Positions 11,147 through 21,908 of a stretch of DNA of 64,000 bases are shown piece by piece. The stretch spans positions 92,167 through 156,166 of the forward strand of contig JNEU01001108.1 in the NCBI GenBank assembly GCA_000697475.1. The letters run 5' to 3'. The notes below the pieces were generated by a model. It saw nothing but the letters and a program-made list of their open reading frames with translations. It searched no databases and was not told the origin of the DNA. The translations under genes were made by a program, and so were the position numbers. The stretch's first letter is position 1, and the number at the start of each line of letters is the position of its first letter. The DNA comes from Lichtheimia corymbifera B2541. Its lineage: Eukaryota > Mucoromycota > Mucoromycetes > Mucorales > Lichtheimiaceae.

Positions 11147-12019
11147 CACGTTGTATTATTAGCTGAATGAAATGGATGGAAGAGGAAAATCATGGCCTCT
11201 TTTGTTTCTGCCACCTTTAATTGAAAAAAAAGAGAGGGAAAGAAGGTTAGCGTGGTACACGTTAAACAAGACAGGGGATCCACGCACCATCGTATCTTTC
11301 TTTTCTTTCCCACCGAATAAGCTTGCATTACGGCACGCCATTGTAGGGCTGTATGCAGTAATGACATTAATGTTGACCCCATGGAACATGACGTTACTAT
11401 GTAAAATTTCGCAAAAAGGATAACTATGCAAGTAGAGCGTGCGCAATGGACACGGAAGAGGCACGCCAGGTGCATCTACTATATCTCATATGATCACCCG
11501 GTGCATTAGTGACATCCCCTGATATAGCAAACAGCATTAAAAACCTTGTCTATCTGCTGCAAAGAAAGAAAGAGAGAGAGTGTGTGTGAGGAACAAGTAA
11601 CCTAGATTGACAAGCGTCATTATTGATAAGTGGGGATTCGCTTTCCTGACCACAGTGATGCAAACAATGGCCGTGCTCGATGTACAGATGATGCGTGTAC
11701 ACAATGGGAGATATATGATGGGACCTTGTACGACATCATCAACCTAATTCATCATAACCATTCTTCTTATCCCATCCACCATGTGACTTCCAGGACCCTT
11801 GTACAAACCTTTACCATGACACTGGCACCATGGGTCACCCACCACAGTGAATCATGTCATGCAATAAACCAGACATCGTGTTCTCATGACCGTTTATGTG
11901 ACATCAAATGGCAATTGAATGGTACATTTTATGCATTTGTTTATATACTACTACTACTAATACGATATTAAAACTTGCAATCCTCTAGAACAAAACGAGA
12001 AAGAAAAGTGGTATTTGAA
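11147..12019. other. Intergenic region between tandem MFS genes, itself part of the duplication
   Basis: Holds the upstream region of copy 1 and the downstream region of copy 2. Parts near 11630-11830 resemble 14400-14640 upstream of copy 2 (both contain a CATGTGACTT(C/T)CAGGA(C/T)CCTT motif), so the duplicated unit included about 0.7 kb of upstream DNA. No further gene is supported. Confidence 0.55.
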
Positions 12020-13884
12020 TCAATGTTGCGAGGCACGATGTACAGCACCGTATTTGCTGCTTCCTTGCTCATCCGACGGGACACTTTCATTGTCATCGCC
12101 TGGACCATTCATTCAGCAATCAATATTGATCATGACATTATGATTCACACACACGTACCTGAATTTCTATCTTTGGTAGCCTCTGGCAACATGATATTGT
12201 GGCGAAGCAGCCACCAAAGTAAAACGACAAGTGGGATCGAAAAAAAGCTCATTCCCATATTGGTCAGTTTACCAGTGTCTATCATATAACCCATTCAGCG
12301 TCATCAATACGATCCTTTTCAACCTTTTACTTACAGAAAGCTGGTGAATCAGTGACAACCCATGCACGTACGTTGATAAAATTGGGTGCAAGCATTCCTA
12401 TGCTGTTGATAAATCCGATAGCTAATGCTCGTGTATTATGATCAGCCTTGAAAATGTGGTTGACGCCAACGAGGGATAGGGTGGTAGTGACGAAACTTGG
12501 AGCAACAGCATAGGTACCAACGAATGCTAAAGGTGCTGGATTATTTCCGTGATTGACAAGAGCCATGGCCAAGTACCATCCGCCCACCCAAAGTTGCAAT
12601 ACGATCAGGTGCACAATATAGTCGCCATGTCGGTCTGAGCTCCATCCAATCAGCATCCCAACAATGCCTGCAAACACATATGCCGGTGTTGTCATGTAGT
12701 TGGAAAATGCAGGGTCATATCCCATATCACGCAAAATGATGGCAAAGTTGACGTAGATTGTATTGCCGATAAATGCACAAGCAAAAATGAGCATTGCAAC
12801 CCATGCATAGGGTGTGGCTAACACGTTCCATAAACTAATAGTGACATGAGTACATTGCTATCTCTCACTCTCTCATTTTGTATGTGCCAACCAATATACT
12901 TACATTTTCCAGCTATATGGTTTGGGTTTGATACTCTTGCCTTGAGCAGCTTGTCGTGCCACAGCCAACTCCCGTTCTTCTTGAGAAAGCCATGACGTGT
13001 TGTGTGGATAACTGGGAAGTAAAAAGTATCCTGACAATCCAATGACAACAGCCATAAGACCTTCAATGATAAACAACCATTGCCATCCTCGTAGACCCGC
13101 AGTATTTTGCATGTTTTGGGCAATAGCACCTCCCATCATGCCACCAAAAGCACCAGCAAAAGGACTTCCTACATCCACCAGTGTTTGCCGTTTGCTCAAC
13201 TCCTCCTTTGTATACCATGTTCCAAGAATAAAGACAATGCATGGATAAAGAGTCTGGACATTTTATATCAGCACATGCAGGTATTCATACATATATCATA
13301 TATAACTCACTGCTTCAGCAACACCAAGGCAAAATCGAAGCGCTAATAACCCTTTATGATCCTTGACGATGGACATAAAACAAAGAACGGCACCCCAAAT
13401 AATGACACAAGTAGGCAAAAAGATACGAGGGGGGAATTTTGTAATGATCATGTTGGCTGGGATTTGCGTTCTGCATATAGAGATTTATGTTTGTGAGACC
13501 TTCTTTGGCGATCGAAAAAGGGGAATTTGTTGCCACTTACATCACATAACCAATAAAGAACATGGTTACCGCCCAGTTATAGACCGATGAATTGAGGTTG
13601 AGATCTTCTTCCATTCCATTGGTATAAGCATTTTCTACATGAGATCATGGTTAGTCGTTGTTTGCTTGTGCTTCGATTTGTGATAGCATCAACATACGCA
13701 TGTTATTGCGATCCAGCATGTTGATGAAGGATGCAAGAAATGACCACACCATCAACCTCAAGTCCACTTTGCGCTTTAACTTGCGTTCCTTGACGGGATC
13801 AATCACCACCGATGGCTTTAGGACGATTTCTTCGGCTGATTCTACTACAGCGGTGGTGTCAGGTTGCTTGTCTTTCGGCAGCAT
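12020..13884 (-). CDS. MFS permease, allantoate/nicotinate (ACS) family, copy 2
   Basis: 496-aa tandem paralogue with the identical seven-exon structure: 13884-13698, 13634-13541, 13470-13311, 13253-12904, 12834-12335, 12278-12159, 12099-12020. All seven exons have the same length as in copy 1 except the last, which is 3 bases shorter. Shared signatures include LDRNNMQNAYTNGME, GVAEATLYP and SWKILWNVLATPYAW. Differences cluster in TM regions (VGSPFAGAFGGMMGG for TGGPVAGAFGGMIGG) and the C-terminus (ending AVHRASQH), so substrate range or regulation may differ. A stretch in exon 4 (12982-13133) is base-for-base identical to copy 1 (10242-10393) including synonymous sites. A second in-frame ATG at 13923 would add 13 residues; alignment with copy 1 favours 13884. 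Confidence 0.93.
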
Positions 13885-14887
13885 GTTGTATGGATAACCG
13901 AAAGATGGGAGTTGCAGCCTCAATTTTTTTCTACCTTTTTAACCTGAAAAGAAAGAGAGTTAACGTGGTACGAGATAAACAAAACAGGGCACACACACGC
14001 ATCATCACATCTTTTGCAGAATTATCATTTTTCCCACCGCATTAGTATGCATCATCCACGCTATTGTAAATTGATGCAATAATGGCACTTCCCCCTTCAG
14101 AAAGCTTGATCACATATACATAATAAACCATGAACAAGGAGGAGGATCTGCAAGGAGAAGTAATAGAGTGGGTATGGGCGTGCACAATGAACACACCTGT
14201 ATAAGCTCACTGATGCTATCATCTCACATGATCATCCGGTGTCGTTAGTGACATACAGATTTAGACAAGACATCCGATATCGATCCACAGGCAAACCTTG
14301 TGTGCTGCTGCAGCAAAAGGAGAGAAGGGAAAAATTACTCTAATCCAGATCTAATAAACGCCATCATGCATATAATGGAACCCCACTTTTTTATTCTCCA
14401 ATGATGAAAACATTTGCCGTGAACCAGGCATGGTTGAAGGAGGCTCGGTTGATCGTCAGTCGTTTGGGTATATTACACAATGTGAGATGAGACCTTGTAC
14501 AACTCAACGTAAAACACTCATCGTCATTCGTCTGGTGGGGTACAGATCATTACTATCAGCCCCACAATACCTCCATCAGAATGAATCCATCTCTCACTTT
14601 CCCTATCCGTCATGTGACTTTCAGGATCCTTATGCGGCCGACCTTTCCCCACATCCCATTGCCAATGTCAACAATCATAAACGAAAATGCTGTTGTAGAA
14701 TATCTTTTGTATTGATAACTTTTGCTGCTAATACATTTTCTGGTTTACATGCGAGGTATTACAGGTTGACGGTCGGGTGAGTGTGTTTGTTGTATACGTT
14801 TAAAGATGATGCATGGATGTGTGTTGTAGTTGTTGTTGTTGTTAATGATGGTGTGTGTTTGGCTGTCGGGAAAGATGAGTTGGTTGT
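13885..14887. other. Upstream region of MFS copy 2
   Basis: AT-rich intergenic DNA with CT-rich tracts; the 14400-14640 part is the diverged duplicate of about 11630-11830. 14745-14887 is the 3' flank of the mitochondrial bL32 gene with GT-rich runs (TTGTTGTTGTTG). No additional gene seen. Confidence 0.5.
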
Positions 14888-15190
14888 CTAAGCGACCATC
14901 TTTCTTTGTTGTTGCTTGATGTTGCCATAGCAATGACTGCACAAATGATGAAGCAGCTTGTAGTTGCCACATGCAGGACATGCGGTGACGTTTTCCTTGT
15001 TTTGCAAGCCCTTGTTGGAGGCACGCATACGTTTCTTGGAATGAGAAGTCTTCTTTTTGGGTGCTGCCCACAGGAACGGTTCAAGCCAAATGGGAAGTTT
15101 AAATGTGCTGGAGACGGCAATGGCACCGAATGCTGGTGATTGAGTGAATGAAGGAAGAGCCAATTGATGGGCAAAACGAGCAAGAGCCAT
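14888..15190 (-). CDS. MRPL32: Mitochondrial large-subunit ribosomal protein bL32m
   Basis: Single-exon 100-aa protein. The N-terminus (MALARFAHQLALPSF) looks like a mitochondrial targeting region. The bacterial-type L32 domain begins WAAPKKKTSHSKKRMR, followed by the zinc ribbon with CPACGNYK and CSHCYG (two CxxC pairs) and ends QQQRKMVA. bL32m sits near the exit tunnel of the mitoribosome and needs m-AAA protease processing of its presequence in yeast. The start at 15190 is preferred over upstream in-frame ATGs because they add a low-complexity segment not typical of the family. Confidence 0.93.
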   Translation of the reverse strand: MALARFAHQLALPSFTQSPAFGAIAVSSTFKLPIWLEPFLWAAPKKKTSHSKKRMRASNKGLQNKENVTACPACGNYKLLHHLCSHCYGNIKQQQRKMVA

Positions 15191-15558
15191 GGTGGTGAAC
15201 AATGTCAAAGGGTGTGTGTGCGTGTGTTGAAAAGAGTTTTGTTTTCCAAACGAGAGCCAGATATAACTCAGCTTCTCCCCCATCGGTTGCCAAGTCACGG
15301 GAAGCCCGCTGATGTGACATTGCATGATCGAGGATGGATACCTTCAATGCAAGATGACATCGTTTTGCCCCATATCATATACTCCCTGATTATTTATACT
15401 TGAAGGATATTGACAGCTGATGATATGGCCGTGCACCAGCATCTCACAACTGCTGACCCTTATGATACAAGCACGTCGTCGATCAACAGGTAACCCAGTC
15501 CAGCATCATCATGTTTATAAACCAATTCTATCTACCTATCATTTACAATACATCAACA
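15191..15558. other. Divergent promoter region (bL32m / F-box gene)
   Basis: Short intergenic space between two divergently transcribed genes. No specific site can be assigned. Confidence 0.4.
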
Positions 15559-16500
15559 ATGCTCAATCACCTCCCAAACGAGATCCTCCATGAGATCTTT
15601 GTACGACTTTTATCTCCCCTGGACTACTTTCATTTATCAGCTACTTGTCGTAACCTGTATCTACTTGGCTCTAGGCGTCATTGTCAGATCCAATTCTTGT
15701 TGTCTTATTTTGGTGATGATTGTTTTCAACCTTGGCTCCGCGTGTGCTGTGAAATGATAGCAGCATCCAACATCAAACCTATCGATCGCAATCTCCTTGC
15801 AACTGCATCCAATATTGACTCTCAAATCTTTTGCGACTATTTTGCACAGCAAAGTGACAAGGCCATTCAGCGTACCTTATTGGATCTCTTTCGTTATGGC
15901 TCTGAAGATGGTTATTGGAAAGTACCCTCGTTTGCATGTGGTCAAGACGCTGTGTTACTATGTGCCAAAAGCCAAGTACGACATATTACTCAAACCGGTG
16001 TTCGTCGAGTGTTCCATGATGTGACATTGGTCGAAGAGGATGGTTCCTTGCAACATTACTATTGTGTGTTCCATCTTATTGATACGTTGGTGACATTCAA
16101 GGAGGAAAATCATGGATTCTTAATGCGACAGGGACACGTCATCTATAAGGATGAAGAAGATATACGTGACACGACTGGATGGTCCAAGCTATTCAAATCG
16201 GTGAGGATAGCAAAACAACAAACCGGCATCTACCCTACTACGCAAGGGCCACCCAAGCTGCTGCATGCACCTTCTCTTGCTCCCGATCACTGGCGACCTT
16301 GTATACTAAGAAACTATATGCAATGCCATTTGACTATGAAGATGAACAAGGTTTCCTTGGCTGCCGGTGACTATGTCGATCATATTGAGATGAGTGAGCA
16401 TAGAGAAAGCGACATGATTCGACTTGCTTTTTACGATGCAAACACAAATATCCGTGGGTATCTCCTTTTGAGTGAAGATGGTGTTCTCTGGTGGGACTGA
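15559..16500 (+). CDS. F-box protein
   Basis: Intronless frame of 313 aa from the preferred ATG at 15559 (an in-frame ATG at 15511 would add 16 residues). The N-terminal F-box is clear: LPNEILHEIFVRL followed by LSPLDYFHLSATCRNLY, where Skp1 contacts would form in an SCF ubiquitin ligase. The C-terminal part (about 80-313) has no repeats such as LRR or WD40 and is not recognised; it ends YLLLSEDGVLWWD. The substrate is unknown. Starting at MLNHLPNEIL places the F-box at the extreme N-terminus, as is common in fungal F-box proteins. Confidence 0.8.
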   Translation: MLNHLPNEILHEIFVRLLSPLDYFHLSATCRNLYLLGSRRHCQIQFLLSYFGDDCFQPWLRVCCEMIAASNIKPIDRNLLATASNIDSQIFCDYFAQQSDKAIQRTLLDLFRYGSEDGYWKVPSFACGQDAVLLCAKSQVRHITQTGVRRVFHDVTLVEEDGSLQHYYCVFHLIDTLVTFKEENHGFLMRQGHVIYKDEEDIRDTTGWSKLFKSVRIAKQQTGIYPTTQGPPKLLHAPSLAPDHWRPCILRNYMQCHLTMKMNKVSLAAGDYVDHIEMSEHRESDMIRLAFYDANTNIRGYLLLSEDGVLWWD

Positions 16501-17329
16501 GTACCAAATATCCACACAACGCGTAAGGTGATAAATCTTTTTTTCTCTCCTCCCTCTTCTCTTGTTCCCCTCCTCAACTACGAGCGCGTTGTTTTTTGAA
16601 GAAAAATAAAAAAAGTTGATTTATTTGAATGTCACTTGAAGAAAAGGACGATGGAGTTTCGGTTGAATCAGATGGCAAGGAAGGACACCTTAGGCTTTTT
16701 GTAGTTCCAGAAGAGCAAGACATGGGCCTTGAGCCGACGTTAAACAATAGAGATCACGAAGGGGACCTCACACACGCGCACGCCGCTGACGGATAAAGAA
16801 GGAGGTCCCCAAGGTAAAGCGGGCGACGTGCTTCATGTTATTAGGTACCCAGAAGGTGGTCACGAACAAAGAATAAATCTTTATTGTGACAAAGAGAAAA
16901 GAAAAGGAAGAAAATGGTACAGTCCTTTAAATAAGGACGATAACAGATGACGGAATTGTGACCTATTTCTGAATAGATTGATCAAGAGCTTTCCATCTTG
17001 CCAAAATGGTTGTTCCCTTGCATTTTGTTGGAACACAAGCACATATAATAACATCCGCCTTTGATTTCTGTGGGAGCATGTAGTAAGTTTACTGCCATTT
17101 ATGCCGGGATCAGTTTTCCGAGATGCGTGTGCACATTGATTCTTTTAACCTTGATTGGCACCCGAAATTTCGGTACCAGTGAAATACCCCAAATTATGTG
17201 CTACTTTCTCCGTCAAACTCAGTTTCCAGCTACACAAGCTGACAACCCCCCGAAGTGCCCAAACACACATTCCTTGGTAAATAACATGTCACATAGATAA
17301 TCTTGCTATATTGATTATTATAGAACCTT
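16501..17329. other. Intergenic interval with a GC-rich segment and small frames on both strands
   Basis: Convergent 3' regions of the F-box gene and GCN20. 16629-16796 is a 55-codon frame on the plus strand (starts MSLEEKDDGVSVES, strongly acidic). The opposite strand over about 16660-16830 has an open stretch with LLFWNYKKPKVSFLAI just before a stop and MKHVARFTLGTSFF upstream. The segment is more GC-rich than its surroundings. Neither frame has enough support to call a gene. Confidence 0.35.
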
Positions 17330-19896
17330 CTATAGTACCATTTGTTGATCTTTGGGGACAATCAATTGCTAGAATGAAAGAAAAGGAGGATGGTGAATAA
17401 CAGTTTTCCTTCCACTTTAACTTTTTACTATGCTTACCTTGTAATCCTTAATGGTGCCAGCAAACTTCTTGAGTAAACCATCCTCACAGATCCAAATCTC
17501 ATTGCATACGCTGTTGATAAAGCGTTCGTCGTGAGAAACGGTAATGACACCACCAGTGAAACGTTCCAATGCACCCTGCAACGCGTCAATCGATTCCATA
17601 TCCAAATGGTTGGTAGGCTAAGAGAGAGAGAGGATAATGTTAGCTCATTGATACACACACTCGGTTGTAAATAACTCACTTCGTCCAGAACCAAAATGTG
17701 AGGGCGTTGCAAACTGAGACATGCAAAAGCAACACGCGACTTTTGACCACCTGACAAGGTCTTCATGACTTGCAGACCAACCATACCAGTGATACCAAAG
17801 GCACCAAGATGACGTCTGTATTCTTCCTCACTCTTTCCAGGGTATTGATCCGCCATAAAACCAACAGCACTCTTGGTGAGATCCAATTGATCGATATGGT
17901 GTTGAGTAAAGTAAGCGATACGGAGACGACCATTGCGATGCACCTCACCGGTGTTGGGCGTAAGTTGTCCAATCAATAGCTTGAGGAGTGTTGATTTACC
18001 GGCACCGTTAGGACCGACCACAGCAATACGCGAGTCGAGTCGTACATCCAAATTGATATCCTTGATGATCACCTTTTTCTTTGGATCATAACCAAAGAGA
18101 CAGTCGTTCATTTGTAACACGGGTGGAGAGATAGCATCTGGATCAGGGAATGAGAAGGTGACCTCCTTTTCGCTAGTAGGTGGTTCCAATACTGGCAATT
18201 TCTCCAAAATCTTGATACGCGATTGAGCTTGAGGTGCACGCTTTGCATTGTATCTCCAACGATCGATGAAATCTTGCAAATGCTTTCGGTATTCCATTTG
18301 TGCCTCATACTCGCGGATTTGGTTGCGCACACGTTCCTCCTTGGTAGCATGAAATTGTGTAAAGTTGCCCTTGTAATAATCAAGCTTTTCAGAATGCATG
18401 TATAAAATGTCGGTTGCAACCTCGTCCAAGAATTCTATATAAACTATTAGTGACCATACCATGTGCCAAAAATATATATATACGCGTACCTCTGTCGTGA
18501 GAAACCACCATCAATGTGTTTGGCCATTTCTGCAAGTATTGTTCGAGCCATACAATGGCAGGGATCTACACAAAGAGAAAACTCGATCAGCCAAACTTGT
18601 CGATAGCAAGATCGCATACACGTACATCCAACATGTTATCCGGTTCATCAAGCATGAGCACATCGGGTTTACAGAAGAGAGCACGTGCCAAAGAAATACG
18701 CATACGCCAACCACCTGAGAATTCTCGTGTTGCACGATGTTGATCTTTTTCTGGGAAACCAAGACCTGACAAGATAGCTGCAGCTCTAAGAGGGTTATGG
18801 AATCCCAATCAATATCCCATTAACAAAGAGCCTCCTAATCCTACTTACCGTGCAGGAGCCTTTTCACTCTCAATATCCTCCAGTTTGCTAAAGACCTCCT
18901 TGAGCTCTGTGTTCAGACTATCCTTTTGGCTATTGATCTTGTTCTTTTCATCCTCGGATAACTCCTCCTCTTCATCGAGTTGTGCATCCAATTGGGCGAT
19001 ACGGCCAGACAAATCACGTTCTTTTTCCAACAAGTGCTCACGCCAGACATCTGCTCGCAACACCATTTCAATGGCTGGGGTATCATCGCCAACAACCTAA
19101 TATATGGATTGTAAGATTTCCATTGCATAGCAACACAAAATATACATACTTCTTGTTCCACATAGAGCACCGAAATGTGATGAGGCACGCTAACTTCACG
19201 ACGAGCAATGGCACGTAACAGGGTAGATTTACCGATACCGTTCTTGCCAACGACACCATAACGACGACCAAATGCAACCGTGAGATTGGCATCGGTAAGG
19301 ATACGACGACCAGCGAATGAAATATCAAAGTTCTCAATCTTGATATCCTTGATCTTGCCCTTGGTGGAAGTGTAATCGAGAATAGGATTGTACAGCTTGT
19401 ACTCTTCTTGAAGTGCCTTTTGCTCATTGATCAACTTGGATGCTTCATATTCGACACGTTGATTGGTCTTTTGTTGACGTTTGGCCATCTTGGCAGCAAT
19501 CTTGGCTTCAGCCTTACGCAACTTGTCTTGATCCACTTGCGACTGAACGCGTTTACCGGATAAATGGTCCAGTTCCACACCACTGGCTCCCAAACGTGCT
19601 GTAGCAGAGACACCAGACTGGCTACCGATCGTGATTGCTTGTTCCAACTTGCGAGTTGCTGATGCATTCTTCTCGGCAGCTGCACGGTGGGTGTCGAAAA
19701 GCTTGGTGAGTTCAGCACACAATGCCGTGATACGATCCTCCTTGCCACCAGCATCGATCAACAATGGTTTAACAAAGTCGTCAATGGCGTCCTCATTCTC
19801 GTCGTCAAAGTCGTTTTCTTTCAAGTAGCCGTCGAGATAGTCGATAATGGCGTCGTCAACATCTGGAGCTGCTTTGCGAATGAGGGTGGCTGCCAT
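17330..19896 (-). CDS. GCN20: ABC-F ATPase Gcn20 (general amino acid control)
   Basis: 734-aa soluble ABC-F protein with seven exons: 19896-19150, 19096-18849, 18785-18626, 18565-18490, 18434-17680, 17617-17438, 17368-17330. The N-terminal region (1-200), which binds Gcn1 in yeast, is followed by two ATPase domains. NBD1 has Walker [10 protein letters not shown], signature FSGGWRMR and Walker [13 protein letters not shown]. The linker has [19 protein letters not shown] and [17 protein letters not shown]2 has [18 protein letters not shown] and LVLDEPTNHLD. There are no membrane segments. Gcn20 acts with Gcn1 on ribosomes to activate Gcn2 and eIF2alpha phosphorylation in amino-acid starvation. 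Length matches yeast Gcn20 (about 750 aa); the last exon is only 13 codons. Confidence 0.96.
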
Positions 19897-20381
19897 GGTT
19901 TGCAGATCAAAAGCTGTAAAGGTGCTGCTGCTGCGACACTACACCTCCAAAATTCTTTATGAGCCGGCCCTTCAATGCCGCATGTGTGACCTGGTTGACA
20001 CAAAGAACCCACAATCCACATAATGAATCATGTACCCTCCTATTTATCTCAATCACTATCATAAATAAACCTGCAATTAATCTGATGGAATAATGGCTTG
20101 GGAAGTGCTATTTAAGCGATAACTTCAATTACTGCTGCAGCTCATCAAAGATGATGTTATGGTCAATGCAGCTCATGGAACAAAAAGAGGCTATGCATCC
20201 ATCCGACCTAAAGCTTAATGCTGCCCTTAAGAAGGATGTTCACTGTAGTAGTATGCTGATCATCATCTTCTATATGGATTTCCGTCTATTGAATCACGCA
20301 GAATATCTTATATGTGTATGGTGTTGGGGGAATACAATGAAACCATGAGTATCAAAAGTGACATTCTGCTGTGGTGGTGAA

Positions 20382-20418
<37 letters not shown>

Positions 20419-21908
20419 AAAGGTGTAGAAAACCAGCCTCGCGCGAAAATACTACGTGTCGTTTATCAAATGTAGTGTCAGAATTTGGGCATGATTGCCA
20501 CACACACGCATCCGTTTAGCCCCAAGGCTGAAGAGAGATTTGCATGATTGTTGACGATATGCATGCATAAGAGGGATGATTGTGGCACAGGATGGCGTGT
20601 ACTATGTCTTAGCTGCGATACCTTTGGGGTTGCCATGTATACGAGAAAGGAAGATGGAAGAACAGCAATAATGCATTCTTCAGATCGATCGGCAATCTCT
20701 ATATTTATGTAACCATTTCATTCGTTCGCTGATTCCAGCGGTTGGGGGAGGCGTGGGGGAGAGATTGAATAATCAGCTTTTTATCATCGGATGGGGTTTA
20801 GTGCTTTCAACAACAACGATCCGATCGGCAAATATGCTATTATTATTATTGTTGTTGTTGTTGCAAGATCGGGAAGCATAATGCTTTTGTTGTTTGCATC
20901 ATGACAAGTATTGACACTCGGGTGGAACTACCACATACCAGCACCTTATGCATCCACATGCAGGAAATACTGGTATGTACCATGCACCGTGCTCCCTGAA
21001 GGATATGGACAACACCGTTTTATGCATATGGAAAAGTGTGCCCTGGTTGATTACGTGGATTTGTGCAGCATGGTTTCTTTTTTGTAAAGAGGCTGAAAAA
21101 AAGATAATCATATGTCAAAAGGCAAAAGCAAAAGAGATGGGTCCCACCAACTGGGAGCGTTATGCACAATGTCGATCATTACTGTTACACAATTCTTTGA
21201 TTCGGCGACCAAGACAAATAAACGTGGTCTATAACTGCCGATTTCGCCATTCGAATTCGTGGCATCATCATCATCAGTCTCTTTGAATTGATAAGGGTTA
21301 TGGGATTTACAAGGGCTCGAGGAGACATGTGGAGAAGGAGGTAGAGGAGGATTATGTAGGAGGTGTGTGTGGGTGTTGGGTTGTAAGCATCGCGCATATG
21401 GATGTAGAAGAACTCATTTTGGTGATACATTGAGCAACCAAGACAACGATGGATTGTCCCAAAAAGCATGTAAAAGGCGTCAACTAAACCCGAACAAGTA
21501 ATGTTCTGCAACGGGAGGCATCATCGTCATTGTGTGTTCCAGTAAATGGGCACAGCGTCTTTTTGAATACTTCTTGTCTCGCGCGCTTTGGCGCACGGTG
21601 TCTCCAATGTTGTGCAACGAGACGCGTGTGTCTATAGTCCTTTTTCGAGTCAATCCCGTTTCTCATAAACACTGAGTTGATGTTGCTGGAAAAGCTTTAT
21701 TGACATATTCAAACTTGCATTGAATTCTTTTTTATTCCTTTCTTTCTTCTTTGTCTCTTTTACTATTACTATTATACGCTGGTGTCTTTGATACACATAC
21801 AAACACCTCCTTTCACTCTCCCTCTCTTTCTTTTGCACTCTCTTTCCTTCACCCCTGTATCCCTTGAAACAACTTTTGCCGCCTTCCACAACCGTCAATT
21901 CACTCGCA
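19897..21908. other. Two-kilobase intergenic region
   Basis: No gene is supported. Contents: a GT microsatellite, an ATT/GTT trinucleotide run near 20838-20862, and a CT-rich 5' leader (about 21730-21900) just before the kinase start. Frames around 20948-21286 lack motif or splice support. Confidence 0.5.
20387..20414. repeat. (GT)14 microsatellite
   Basis: Fourteen uninterrupted GT dinucleotides, likely polymorphic between strains. Confidence 0.95.

Noticed and set aside
18626..18660. Aberrant Walker B (DEPDNMLD) in NBD1 of the ABC-F protein
   Set aside because: Gcn20 NBD1 normally has DEPSNMLD rather than DEPTNHLD, so it is a family feature, not damage.
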